DNA of 38,695 nt from Bacteroidales bacterium (GCA_027858835.1 JAQIBY010000063.1:1-38695); one strand, 5' to 3'. Counted from the first letter of the stretch, positions 15,539 to 23,699 are shown. A program made the numbers and translations. The notes: generated by a model from the letters alone, not told the origin.

Positions 15539-18208
15539 CTATTTTGGGGGCTTTAAGTGGTTAAATTCAAAACTTATAGGTTGAAGGCTATTAGATTTTA
15601 ACATTTCAAGAAATGGTTTAAATTCGTTGAGTTCGTTTCTGAATTTTGTAGGTTCTTGTATTTGTAATAGAAAGATTTTTAAATTATCTAATAAATTATC
15701 CTGACTGGTACCTCCTTTTATGAATAAGTTGCATAATTCAACAGCATTGTCTTTTAATTTATAGCTTGGAGACTCTAGATTTGTTGGAGTTGCGTAGCAA
15801 GTTGATATAATATAATTTAGAAATTGAGGGAGTAGATTTGTGCTAATTATTTCCCTTAAGGATATTGTTTGTGATTCTTTATTGTGTAACTCGTTGATAT
15901 TTGAAGCAATGGTTTCAAAATGTTTGTCGAAATGTTTAAATTTTTTTATGTAAGTTAGAATGAATCCTTTTATGAATTCTGGCGTGAATTGAATGTTTCG
16001 ATTTTTGTTTGATAAATACAGTAAATCTGAAAAGGCTACATATGAATGCTGATTTGAAATTTCATCTAGTAAATATGAAGCAATGAAGCTGTTGTGAATG
16101 CTCATATTGTTTATTGACAGTTTGTCTATTGTTTTTTCATATATCTGGTTTCGTTGAACTTTTAAAATGAGTTTATTGTAAATTTGATTTGTAAGGATAT
16201 AAAAAAGAGTTTTTATACATTTCTGAAATTCGGACTTTGAGGTGTTTCTATTGTTTGAGATAGAGGTTAGAAGATTTACAATAATATTTTGCTTAGGTTT
16301 TGATTCAAACCATTGAGAAATTTGGTCTAATTCTATATCGTCTTGGCATTTCCAATCATTGAATTCTTCAAAAGATAGTTTATCTTTATTTTTTATTCCT
16401 TGGGTATAAAGATCAAAGCTTTCTTTGTTGAAAAATGACATAAAAAGTCTCTCGTTTTGATATGCCTCATTTCTATTAGATTTATAACTATGGGCGAATG
16501 AGTTTATGTAGCTAATAACTTCTTCCATTTTTAATTTGTTGTATGGTATGTTTTCAAAAGTTGGTTTTAGTATGTCATTAATGTCAATGGAATTTCCTTC
16601 AGAGCTAGAAAATGGGTCTTCGCGAGCCCAGATTAGGAATTGGTTTTTGTTTACAATGAGGGCATTGAAGATTAAAGGATGTTTTAATCTAAGTGCTTCA
16701 GCTAGAATGAGATCTCTAAAAATGATTTCGTTTTGAGACCTTAGGTATTTTTCTGAAATGGTGCTTCCAAGCCGTTTTATGTCTCTGTAGTTCTTTATAA
16801 GCTTGAACAGTGTATCTTTATTCTGTTCAAATTCTTCATAATCACGTTCGAAAATATCAAAGTGATTTTTATTTTTCTTTAAGTCTTTACTAGTAAGTTT
16901 TTTTAATTCTTTATTGAGGAGTTCGTGTTTTATGTTGGTTAATTGATACTCGTAATTAATTATTTTCTCAAGGTATTGCATTGATTTAGGAATATTCAGG
17001 TTGGATAAGGATTCTTCAATGTATTCTCTGTCATACGCCAGTACAAAAAATGTTTTTGGGAAATTTGCATTGTTTCTGACGAGTTTCAAAACTTCGTAAA
17101 TTTCATCATTGCATAGGCGATCAATATCATCAATAAAAACAATAAGTGTTTTGTCCAACTTTAGTATTGTGTCCTTTAGTTTTTCTAACTCATCTTCATT
17201 AGAATTATGGTTTTTTGAAGCGAAACCGGTCAGGGTTTTCAAAATCCCATTTTTGTAAGTTTGACTTAAAGCTTTTGAATATTTTTCAATTTCAGGAGTT
17301 ATGTTGGAATGGTATTTTGAAACTTCATTTTTGAATCTATTTAGGAAATTTTGAGTTATACTTGTGTCGCATTCATTGTTCCAAGGGTTAAATTCAACTA
17401 TTACAATGTCCTTGTGCTCATTAAGCTTTTCTTTCATTAAATGCCAATACGTAGTTTTTCCAGAGCCCCATTCTCCATTCAATCCGATCACGAATGATCC
17501 TTTTCCAAGTTTGGTGTTTAGAATGTTATCAATTATTTTTTGTGATGTATCCCAATCTGTTTCCTGTATATTTTTAATGGAATAGAGTGGTTCGTCAATT
17601 TCAAAACCATATTTATCTTCTTTGTTGTCGATGCTTTTTTCTAATTTGTCTTTGGTTCTTTTTGTTAGTTCTTGAAATGATTTCTTTTTTAGTAATGGAA
17701 AATTGTATTTTATCCAATTGCAGTTTGGTTTTAAATTTATTGTTGACATGTTCTTTTTCGCATATTTGAATAGTAGTGTATTGGATAACATACCTATTAT
17801 TCCAGTAAATATTGCTAGCCCACAAATAAGAATGAGGATGTCCATGTAATATATTTTCCATGAGTTATTTATATTTAATAAACTCCAGCCTATTTCGGGA
17901 TGTGACCTGTTGATTAAATAGGCAATAAGAATGATTCCATAAATAAGAATATGCTTCAGGGCAACTTTGTATTTTCTCCAAAAGATTTTTTGAATCCAAT
18001 AAATAAGGGTAATTCCAGTGAAAGCAAAAAATAATACGTTCAATGTTTCCGTTGCTTCAATTTCACTAAAGATTGGTTCAACTAGGAGTTTGTTTACTAA
18101 GTCCTTTAATGGTTCAAAGAATACTATGATTCCGGCTGAAATTATAAACGTCCACTTATTCTCTTTGAGAAAATCAATAATTTTATCTGTTCTTTTATTC
18201 ATATGCAT
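15539..18208 (-). CDS. KAP-family P-loop NTPase with N-terminal membrane segments
   Basis: 889 residues. Four hydrophobic segments lie in the first 150 residues (about 19-32, 56-72, 85-98 and 121-145). Walker A is GLNGEWGSGKTT (242-253), followed by the family's VEFNPWNN (271-278); Walker B is LIVFIDDIDRL (355-365), followed by the sensor-like FFVLAYDREYI (387-397). These are diagnostic of KAP NTPases, membrane-associated STAND-like ATPases, some of which act in phage exclusion (for example PifA of the F plasmid). The 450-residue C-terminal part is Asn/Lys/Ile-rich and unrecognised; it may be a sensor. The start has two adjacent Mets (18208 and 18202). A toxin-antitoxin remnant lies just upstream on the same strand, giving a small defence-island-like context. 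Confidence 0.85.
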   Translation of the reverse strand: MHMNKRTDKIIDFLKENKWTFIISAGIIVFFEPLKDLVNKLLVEPIFSEIEATETLNVLFFAFTGITLIYWIQKIFWRKYKVALKHILIYGIILIAYLINRSHPEIGWSLLNINNSWKIYYMDILILICGLAIFTGIIGMLSNTLLFKYAKKNMSTINLKPNCNWIKYNFPLLKKKSFQELTKRTKDKLEKSIDNKEDKYGFEIDEPLYSIKNIQETDWDTSQKIIDNILNTKLGKGSFVIGLNGEWGSGKTTYWHLMKEKLNEHKDIVIVEFNPWNNECDTSITQNFLNRFKNEVSKYHSNITPEIEKYSKALSQTYKNGILKTLTGFASKNHNSNEDELEKLKDTILKLDKTLIVFIDDIDRLCNDEIYEVLKLVRNNANFPKTFFVLAYDREYIEESLSNLNIPKSMQYLEKIINYEYQLTNIKHELLNKELKKLTSKDLKKNKNHFDIFERDYEEFEQNKDTLFKLIKNYRDIKRLGSTISEKYLRSQNEIIFRDLILAEALRLKHPLIFNALIVNKNQFLIWAREDPFSSSEGNSIDINDILKPTFENIPYNKLKMEEVISYINSFAHSYKSNRNEAYQNERLFMSFFNKESFDLYTQGIKNKDKLSFEEFNDWKCQDDIELDQISQWFESKPKQNIIVNLLTSISNNRNTSKSEFQKCIKTLFYILTNQIYNKLILKVQRNQIYEKTIDKLSINNMSIHNSFIASYLLDEISNQHSYVAFSDLLYLSNKNRNIQFTPEFIKGFILTYIKKFKHFDKHFETIASNINELHNKESQTISLREIISTNLLPQFLNYIISTCYATPTNLESPSYKLKDNAVELCNLFIKGGTSQDNLLDNLKIFLLQIQEPTKFRNELNEFKPFLEMLKSNSLQPISFEFNHLKPPK

Positions 18209-18251
18209 GTTTTTATACGGCTCAAATGGAGTCAGTAATAATTCATTATCC

Positions 18252-18259
18252 CAAAAATA
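18252..18259 (-). promoter_or_regulatory. -7 box of the KAP NTPase gene
   Basis: Minus strand TATTTTTG, a perfect TAnnTTTG match, 43 bases before ATG 18208. This indicates the KAP gene can be transcribed separately from the toxin-antitoxin genes. Confidence 0.55.
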
Positions 18260-18267
18260 GACAATTT

Positions 18268-18298
18268 ATAAGTGATAGTCTTTTGGAAAGTCACTTAT
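18268..18298 (-). promoter_or_regulatory. Inverted repeat next to the KAP promoter
   Basis: ATAAGTGA (18268-18275) and TCACTTAT (18291-18298) are exact inverted repeats around 15 bases, placed over the -33 region of the KAP promoter. It could be an operator or the end of the upstream unit, but it has no T run. Confidence 0.45.
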
Positions 18299-18342
18299 CT
18301 TTTAACAATTAGTGCTTATTTATTAATGAAATTGTTGAAATC

Positions 18343-18786
18343 TTAGATTGTCAAATCAAATGCATATTTGTAATCAATGAAGTTTTTCGTGTCTTTGTTT
18401 TGTTTCCATCCTTCTTCCTGATGGCTAATATCAATGATTTCTTGAGTACTAGTGTTTTTAAATCTTTCTGCGACTAAATGTAGGATGTTTATTTCTTCAG
18501 TAGTAAATAATGCTTCGTTAAATGTGCGATTGCTTTTGAGGATAAACTGTTCTCCGGTTCCTCCATCAGAGAATTGCTTGGAATGAATGTCAAAAGTGTC
18601 TTGATTTGCAAGATATTCATAAAGGCTATTGTAATTGTTGGGAACCGGTCCCATTGGGATTGCTTTGTAGCGAATGCCACTAATCGAAAATGCACTTTGT
18701 TTGTGCATAGCGAAATCTGCATAGAATAGTAGTTTATTCATTTTTGTTTTGAAAGGTTGTAGTCTTTCGGCGAAGAAAACAAGCAT
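18343..18786 (-). CDS. SocA-like (Panacea) antitoxin domain, split from its HTH half
   Basis: 147 residues matching the Panacea/SocA domain: FFAERLQPFKTKMNKLLFYADF, then SISGIRYKAIPMGPVPNNYNSLYEYL and the C-terminal TQEIIDISHQEEGWKQ. In related Bacteroidota proteins this domain is normally the C-terminal half of one protein of about 330 residues whose N-terminal half is an MqsA-like HTH domain. Here it is in the same reading frame as the HTH gene upstream, separated only by a TAA at 18801-18799 and four sense codons (K-F-A-E) before ATG 18786. It may be expressed by reinitiation as a separate protein, or be the dead half of a nonsense-mutated gene. Confidence 0.8.
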   Translation of the reverse strand: MLVFFAERLQPFKTKMNKLLFYADFAMHKQSAFSISGIRYKAIPMGPVPNNYNSLYEYLANQDTFDIHSKQFSDGGTGEQFILKSNRTFNEALFTTEEINILHLVAERFKNTSTQEIIDISHQEEGWKQNKDTKNFIDYKYAFDLTI

Positions 18787-18798
18787 TTCTGCAAATTT

Positions 18799-19335
18799 TT
18801 AAAGTTTTGGGGATTTGTATCCTGTAAAACTGCTTGGAGTACTTGTGTTGAAAAAATAGTGAAGCAAGTGTTTCTCTAATTTGTTTTGTCTTTGCTCAAT
18901 TAGCAATTTGTCAATTTGTTGTAATATTTTATCATTCTTTTCAAGCTTTGTGAGATTGACGAGCTTTCTTAATTCGTGCGGATCGTTTGCCAGCCTTATA
19001 AGTTTAGCATTGGATTGACTTGGAACTTCTCCATTTTCATATTGTCTGTAACTATTAATTCCGAAACCTAAAATCTCTGACATCTTTGATGCCGATAGTT
19101 TATATTGTTTTCGAATGTTTTGGATTTCTTCTGGAAACGGAATGTTGTATTTTTCCCGATATTGATTTAATAATAAATTGTAATTCAGTTGACTTAGCTT
19201 TTCGTCTTCAAATTGTTCTCCAGTATCTTCGCATTTATAAAAATGCATAAGTACATTAAAAGATTCTTTGCGAAATGTCATGCTTCGCAATTCATTAACT
19301 ATTGTCATTTCTTTGCCTGTAAATGGACTTTTCAT
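18799..19335 (-). CDS. MqsA-type antitoxin, HTH half (truncated by in-frame TAA)
   Basis: 178 residues. The start MKSPFTGKEMTIVNELRSM and YKCEDTGEQFEDEKL match the N-terminal module of MqsA-family antitoxins in which a zinc finger is replaced by an SPFTGKEM motif. An HTH follows (about 72-115: IRKQYKLSASKMSEILGFGINSYRQYENGEVPS). It should bind its own promoter and neutralise the toxin encoded upstream, whose stop it overlaps (ATGA). It ends GYKSPKL at a TAA, exactly where homologues as I recall them continue with a Glu codon into the SocA/Panacea domain; GAA to TAA is a single change. The HTH half alone might still repress. Confidence 0.8.
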   Translation of the reverse strand: MKSPFTGKEMTIVNELRSMTFRKESFNVLMHFYKCEDTGEQFEDEKLSQLNYNLLLNQYREKYNIPFPEEIQNIRKQYKLSASKMSEILGFGINSYRQYENGEVPSQSNAKLIRLANDPHELRKLVNLTKLEKNDKILQQIDKLLIEQRQNKLEKHLLHYFFNTSTPSSFTGYKSPKL

Positions 19336-19691
19336 AACTTCTCATTTTTGTAAGGATATTCTAATTCATATTCTGCAATATGAAAAGAAATGCATATGGC
19401 ATTCGTGTTTTCTTTTCCCAGACTGATTTTTATGTATATCTCTTTATTTTTAATTGTTTTGCCAAAAACCCACATGGGAGCAATGTTTCTCATCGTTTCT
19501 TCAATTGGTCCTTTGCTGTAATTTTCAATTTTAAGATTGGATATCGTTTCTTTTCTTTGGTTAGGCGTAATCTCCAAATCATGAAGTGTTTGTTGATTTT
19601 TCCCTCTGTCATCTAAGAAAAAGATATCCTATATCTTAAGCTTTATCTTAAGTTCGTGCAAAAATGCTTCTATTTCAGATATTGATGTCAC
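19332..19691 (-). pseudogene. MqsR-family toxin with in-frame TAG at codon 21
   Basis: From a GTG at 19691-19689 the minus strand reads VTSISEIEAFLHELKIKLKI, then TAG (19631-19629), then DIFFLDDRGKNQQTLHDLE and ITPNQRKETISNLKIENYSK, ending near 19332 after MWVFGKTIKNKEIYIKISLG and CISFHIAEYELEYPYK. With the stop read through, it is 119 codons, normal for the MqsR-like toxins encoded before HTH/SocA antitoxins, and homologues as I recall them have a large residue such as Trp or Phe at the stop position (TGG to TAG is one change). The remaining open frame could only start from a rare TTG at 19577. Probably an inactivated mRNA interferase; a downstream alternative start is not excluded. Confidence 0.7.
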
Positions 19692-19710
19692 TTTTTGTTT
19701 GGCATTTCTG

Positions 19711-19748
19711 CAAAAGTACAACTTTTTGCTAAAACAACAAAAAAGTTG
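19711..19748 (-). promoter_or_regulatory. Toxin-antitoxin promoter with palindromic operator
   Basis: On the minus strand a TTG at 19740-19738 is followed after 19 bases by TACTTTTG (19718-19711), a perfect -7 box. CAACTTTTT (19719-19727) and AAAAAGTTG (19740-19748) are exact inverted repeats overlapping the spacer and -33 region, a good place for antitoxin autorepression. The leader to GTG 19691 would be short. Confidence 0.6.
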
Positions 19749-20336
19749 AGTAAAAGTTTAAAATGCTTTGAAAATAAAACTTAAAAGTTGCAGAATCCTA
19801 TGTTTGTTTCTCTGTTAATCGTGGAAGAGTTATGATTTTTCAGTGTGATTTCATACGCGCTTGTATTTTTCCTCCTCCAAAGAAAAATTGTTATCGATTT
19901 CGATTCGGCTTTCGACTGAAGGAACGTAACGCAGGGAAGTGACTGAGCGACGTACAGAGCCTAGCTAAAGTGAAGCTTAAAAATCGCTCTGTCGCTCCTT
20001 CAGAGCTTTAGCGTTTGCTTTGTCATAACACCGGACGCTGTCCGATGTTATACGCTATCGCCCAGTTCGACTGGGCTCACCGCATCGCCGTTGGGGCTAA
20101 AAGAAAGCGAAACAACAAAATTTCAGCAGACAGCTCGTTGTTTAGCAGATTTCACCTAAACCCTGTTCCCTAACACCTGTCTCCTGACCTCTGAAAATAA
20201 TAAATCAAAATATAATTTTTTGATTTATCTTTATCTCGCGATTTGAGTGAAAGTTTGTTTGACTTTTTTATCTCATAAAAATTGTTACTTTGTAAATTGA
20301 AATACGCACAGAAGTTACTCACAAATTTTTGTATTA
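19749..20336. other. Non-coding region with a structured GC-rich core
   Basis: About 590 bases between the divergent toxin-antitoxin and polyamine units. The core 19945-20076 contains nested inverted repeats: GAGCGAC (19945-19951) with GTCGCTC (19991-19997); ACAGAGC (19954-19960) with GCTCTGT (19986-19992, sharing two bases with the previous arm); TAACACCGGAC-GCT-GTCCGATGTTA (20026-20050); GCCCAG-TTCGA-CTGGGC (20060-20076). There are no open frames of interest. It is noticeably more GC-rich than flanking DNA. It could be a dispersed structured repeat or an uncharacterised RNA. Confidence 0.55.
20200..20228 (+). repeat. 11-bp perfect hairpin upstream of arginine decarboxylase
   Basis: ATAAATCAAAA (20200-20210), loop TATAATT, TTTTGATTTAT (20218-20228), about 110 bases before ATG 20337. 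It may be a regulatory operator or an upstream terminator; its T run is short. Confidence 0.5.
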
Positions 20337-21749
20337 ATGAAAAACACCTATTTTGATCTGGTTGAACAGAGTTATTATTTTCCGCAGGAAGGTTTCGACC
20401 TGCGTGATGGATTTTTAACCTTTCACGGAGTTTCTCTAAAGTATCTGATTGAGAAACACGGTACTCCTTTTCGGTTTATTTATCTGCCAAAAATCGGGGA
20501 TCAGATAAAAAAGTCGAAAAATTTATTTAACAAAGCAATTAAAAACTTGAATTATAATGGGAAGTACTATTTTTGTTATTGTACCAAATGCAATCACTTC
20601 TATCATGTAATTTCTGAAGCATTAAAACATAAAGTAAATCTCGAAACTTCATCTTCTTTTGATATTGATTTAATTCTAAATTTATATAAAAAAGGAAAAG
20701 TGGATAAAAATCGGATTATCATTCATAACGGGTTTAAGACCGAAGAGTATTTGCGAAAAATTATTCATATGCAGGAAATGGGATTTAAAAACTCCATTAT
20801 TATCCTTGATTCGACTAGTGAGTTGGATCGTTTGTTGCGAGTAAAAACTGATGCCGTCATTAAGATAGGATTGAGAATGGCAATTAATGAAAATGCTCAA
20901 ACTGCTTATTACACTTCAAGACTTGGAATTCCATATAATGAAATCATTCCCTTTTTTAAAGAAAACATTAGAGACAATCCGCGGGTGGAGTTGAACATGT
21001 TGCATTTCTTTGTTGATGCCGGAATTAAAGATACTCCCTATTATTGGGGCGAATTTCAAAAAGCCCTGAAATTGTATGTGGAGCTGAAAAAAGAAAGCAA
21101 AAATCTGTCTGCATTTAATCTTGGTGGCGGTTTCCCGATTCGAAACCATCTTGGGTTTGAGTACGATTATGAGTACATGATTAAAGAAATTGTGTCCAAT
21201 ATAAAACATGCCTGTGATAAGGAAAAAGTTCCCGAGCCGGATATTTTTACCGAATTTGGGCGATACACCGTCGGGGAAAGTGGTGCTATTATTTTTGAAG
21301 TGCTTGAACAGAAAAAACAAAATGACACGGAGTTGTGGTATATTGTCAATAACAGTTTGATGAATACGATTCCCGATGCCTGGTCGATTCAGGAAAAATT
21401 TATTTTGCTGCCGATAAATAAATGGGATCATGAGTACGGACGGGTAAACATTGGTGGAATTTCATGTGACCATTCGGATTATTATAATTCCGAAGACTTG
21501 AATCAGGAAGTTTTGTTGCCAATAAATAAATCAGAAGATAAAGAACCCTTGTATATCGGGTTTTTCCATACAGGTGCGTATCAAGACTCAGTGAGCGGAT
21601 ACGGAGGTATCAAGCATTGTCTCATTCCTTCACCGAAACATGTCATTATTGACAGAGATGAAAAGGGAAATATTGTGGATTATGTTTATCGCGAAGAACA
21701 ATCCGTGGGTGAGATGTTTAACATTCTTGGTTACAACGAAAAAATATGA
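20337..21749 (+). CDS. speA: Arginine decarboxylase-like PLP enzyme (fold-type III)
   Basis: 470 residues, an alanine-racemase-fold decarboxylase. The PLP lysine is Lys84 in CYCTKCNHFYH, the equivalent of the AVKAN motif. Other landmarks: the specificity-region IKIGLRMAINENAQ (about 186), HFFVDAGIKD (about 228), the phosphate-binding FNLGGGFPIRNH (about 261-272), EFGRYTVGESGAII (about 309-322) and a C-terminal YIGFFHTGAYQDSVSGYGG with the active-site Tyr. It is shorter than enterobacterial SpeA (over 600 residues) but matches the compact decarboxylases of Bacteroidota. Being followed directly by an agmatinase, arginine to agmatine is the most consistent reaction. It overlaps the next gene by four bases (ATGA). 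Confidence 0.85.
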   Translation: MKNTYFDLVEQSYYFPQEGFDLRDGFLTFHGVSLKYLIEKHGTPFRFIYLPKIGDQIKKSKNLFNKAIKNLNYNGKYYFCYCTKCNHFYHVISEALKHKVNLETSSSFDIDLILNLYKKGKVDKNRIIIHNGFKTEEYLRKIIHMQEMGFKNSIIILDSTSELDRLLRVKTDAVIKIGLRMAINENAQTAYYTSRLGIPYNEIIPFFKENIRDNPRVELNMLHFFVDAGIKDTPYYWGEFQKALKLYVELKKESKNLSAFNLGGGFPIRNHLGFEYDYEYMIKEIVSNIKHACDKEKVPEPDIFTEFGRYTVGESGAIIFEVLEQKKQNDTELWYIVNNSLMNTIPDAWSIQEKFILLPINKWDHEYGRVNIGGISCDHSDYYNSEDLNQEVLLPINKSEDKEPLYIGFFHTGAYQDSVSGYGGIKHCLIPSPKHVIIDRDEKGNIVDYVYREEQSVGEMFNILGYNEKI

Positions 21750-22597
21750 GAAATTTTGCCGGAATAGATGATGAATTTGCCTCCTTTGATGCGGCAAAAG
21801 TTTTATTGCAAAACATCCCGTACGACGGTACTTCAACATGGGGCAAAGGTGCTGACAAGGGCTTTAATGCATTTCTTGAGGCTGCCGAAAACATGGAGGT
21901 TTACGATATTGAAACCGATTCGGAAGTGTATCGAGAAGGAATACATATTTTGCCTGCGATTCGGGAAAATGCGTCTCCCGAAGCCATGTGCAAAGCGGTT
22001 TATGAAAATTGTAAAAATCTGCTCAAAACAGAGAAATTTCTAGGCTTCTTTGGTGGTGAACATTCGGTTTCTATCGGCTTGATTGATGCTTTTGCAGAAA
22101 AATTCGAAAATCTTTCGGTTTTGCAATTGGATGCACATGCCGATTTGCGCCCGATATATCTTGGTTCAGCTTGTAATCACGCCTGTGCTGTCCATAAAGC
22201 ATCGAAAAATTTGAATCTTGTACAAGTTGGTATTCGTAGCATGGATATAAGTGAAAAAATTCACCTAAAACCATCACACTGTTTTCTCGCTGAGAATATT
22301 TATAGAAATTTTGAATGGATGCAGGCTTCCATTGATTTGTTGGGTGATAATGTTTATTTAACGATCGATTTGGATGTGCTTGATCCTTCGATTATGCCTG
22401 AAACCGGCACCCCGGAGCCCGGTGGTTTAGATTGGAATACCACAACTCGTTATTTGCGGGAAGTGTTTAAACAAAAAAATGTTGTCGGTTTCGATATTGT
22501 TGAGTTTGCACCGGTTTTAGGATTGAAAGCTCCTGCTTTTCTCGTAGCTAAATTGTATTATAAATTACTTTCTTATAAATTCAGTAATAATGACTAA
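21746..22597 (+). CDS. speB: Agmatinase (ureohydrolase family)
   Basis: 283 residues. Di-manganese site motifs of arginase/agmatinase are intact: GFFGGEHSVSIGL (His, about 112), LQLDAHADLR (Asp-His-Asp, about 129-135) and LTIDLDVLDPSIMPETGTPEPGGL (Asp/Asp, about 208-231). The N terminus contains IPYDGTSTWGKGADKG, the substrate-loop region. It should hydrolyse agmatine to putrescine and urea in the cytoplasm. The start overlaps the decarboxylase stop (ATGA), and the next gene starts eight bases before its own stop, so the three are translationally coupled. Confidence 0.9.
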   Translation: MRNFAGIDDEFASFDAAKVLLQNIPYDGTSTWGKGADKGFNAFLEAAENMEVYDIETDSEVYREGIHILPAIRENASPEAMCKAVYENCKNLLKTEKFLGFFGGEHSVSIGLIDAFAEKFENLSVLQLDAHADLRPIYLGSACNHACAVHKASKNLNLVQVGIRSMDISEKIHLKPSHCFLAENIYRNFEWMQASIDLLGDNVYLTIDLDVLDPSIMPETGTPEPGGLDWNTTTRYLREVFKQKNVVGFDIVEFAPVLGLKAPAFLVAKLYYKLLSYKFSNND

Positions 22598-23567
22598 AGC
22601 ATCACATATTAAAAATTTCATGCTTGAACATTACAAGCATTTTAATTCTGCTGCCATGATTGATGCAGCAAAAGGATACGAAGAACAGCTTCAGCAGGGA
22701 AATAAAATGATGATTACTCTAGCTGGTGCAATGAGTACCGCTGAGCTCGGAAAATCATTGGCAGAAATGATCCGTCAGGATAAAGTGCATATCATTTCCT
22801 GTACCGGCGCAAATCTTGAAGAAGATATCATGAATCTCGTTGCGCATTCTCACTATAAACGAGTTCCGGAATATCGGGATTTAACACCGAAACAGGAATG
22901 GGATTTGCTTGAAGACGGTTTAAATCGGGTAACTGATACATGCATCCCCGAAGAAGAAGCTTTCCGTCGTTTGCAAAAGCATATTTTTGAGATTTGGCAG
23001 GATGCTGAAAAAAATGGCGAACGCTTTTTTCCGCATGAGTACATGTATAAGATGTTGAAATCCGGAGTGTTGGAGCAATATTATGAAATTGATCCGAAGA
23101 ACAGTTGGATGCTGGCAGCAGCTGAGAAAAACCTACCAATTGTTGTCGGCGGATGGGAAGATTCTACCATGGGGAATATTTTTGCATCCTATTGCATTAA
23201 AGGCGAATTGAAACCATCGACCACGAAATCAGGTATTGAATACATGATGTGGCTTGCAGATTGGTACACAGAAAACACAAAAAACAACGGGCTCGGGTTT
23301 TTCCAAATTGGCGGTGGTATAGCCGGTGATTTCCCAATTTGTGTTGTTCCAATGTTGTATCAGGATTTGGAGCGAACCGATACTCCTTTCTGGTCATATT
23401 TCTGTCAGATATCGGATTCTACCACAAGTTACGGATCTTATTCCGGTGCGGTTCCGAACGAGAAAATTACCTGGGGGAAATTAGACATCAATACGCCGAA
23501 ATTTATTGTTGAATCTGATGCAACCATTGTTGTTCCGCTTATTTTTGCGTATTTATTGGGATGGTAA
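22590..23567 (+). CDS. Deoxyhypusine synthase-like protein
   Basis: 325 residues. Family features: AGAMSTAELGKSLAEMIRQ with HIISCTGANLEEDIMN (NAD-binding, about 44-77), HEYMYK, VVGGWEDSTMGNIFASYC (about 186-203), FFQIGGGIAGDFPIC and the active-site region ITWGKL with the catalytic lysine, then VESDATIVVPLIFAYLLGW. Bacteria lack eIF5A, so the product cannot make hypusine in the normal sense. The enzyme chemistry (butylamine transfer from spermidine) and co-translation with speA and speB suggest it acts on free polyamines, for example making homospermidine from putrescine; this is inference. The start at 22590 overlaps the agmatinase end by eight bases. Confidence 0.88.
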   Translation: MTKASHIKNFMLEHYKHFNSAAMIDAAKGYEEQLQQGNKMMITLAGAMSTAELGKSLAEMIRQDKVHIISCTGANLEEDIMNLVAHSHYKRVPEYRDLTPKQEWDLLEDGLNRVTDTCIPEEEAFRRLQKHIFEIWQDAEKNGERFFPHEYMYKMLKSGVLEQYYEIDPKNSWMLAAAEKNLPIVVGGWEDSTMGNIFASYCIKGELKPSTTKSGIEYMMWLADWYTENTKNNGLGFFQIGGGIAGDFPICVVPMLYQDLERTDTPFWSYFCQISDSTTSYGSYSGAVPNEKITWGKLDINTPKFIVESDATIVVPLIFAYLLGW

Positions 23568-23603
23568 ATGAACAGTCAGTAAAGGGCTTGTAATAACAAT
23601 TGT

Positions 23604-23633
23604 GTTTCAGAATTGATAAAGAAATTCTGAAAC
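23604..23633 (+). terminator. Hairpin after the polyamine operon
   Basis: GTTTCAGAATT (23604-23614), loop GATAAAGA, AATTCTGAAAC (23623-23633): 11 perfect pairs, 37 bases after the operon's last stop. No T run follows, so termination is likely inefficient or Rho-assisted, or the hairpin stabilises the 3' end. Confidence 0.5.
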
Positions 23634-23699
23634 TACCAAGCATTTTGTCCATTAACCCTAAAAGTGTCAACCAATTTTAGGACGAGAGAAGCAAAACAA

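Noticed and set aside
18799-19691. Genetic-code reassignment of stop codons
   Set aside because: The two internal stops are different codons (TAG and TAA), and TAA and TAG are used normally as terminators throughout the window.
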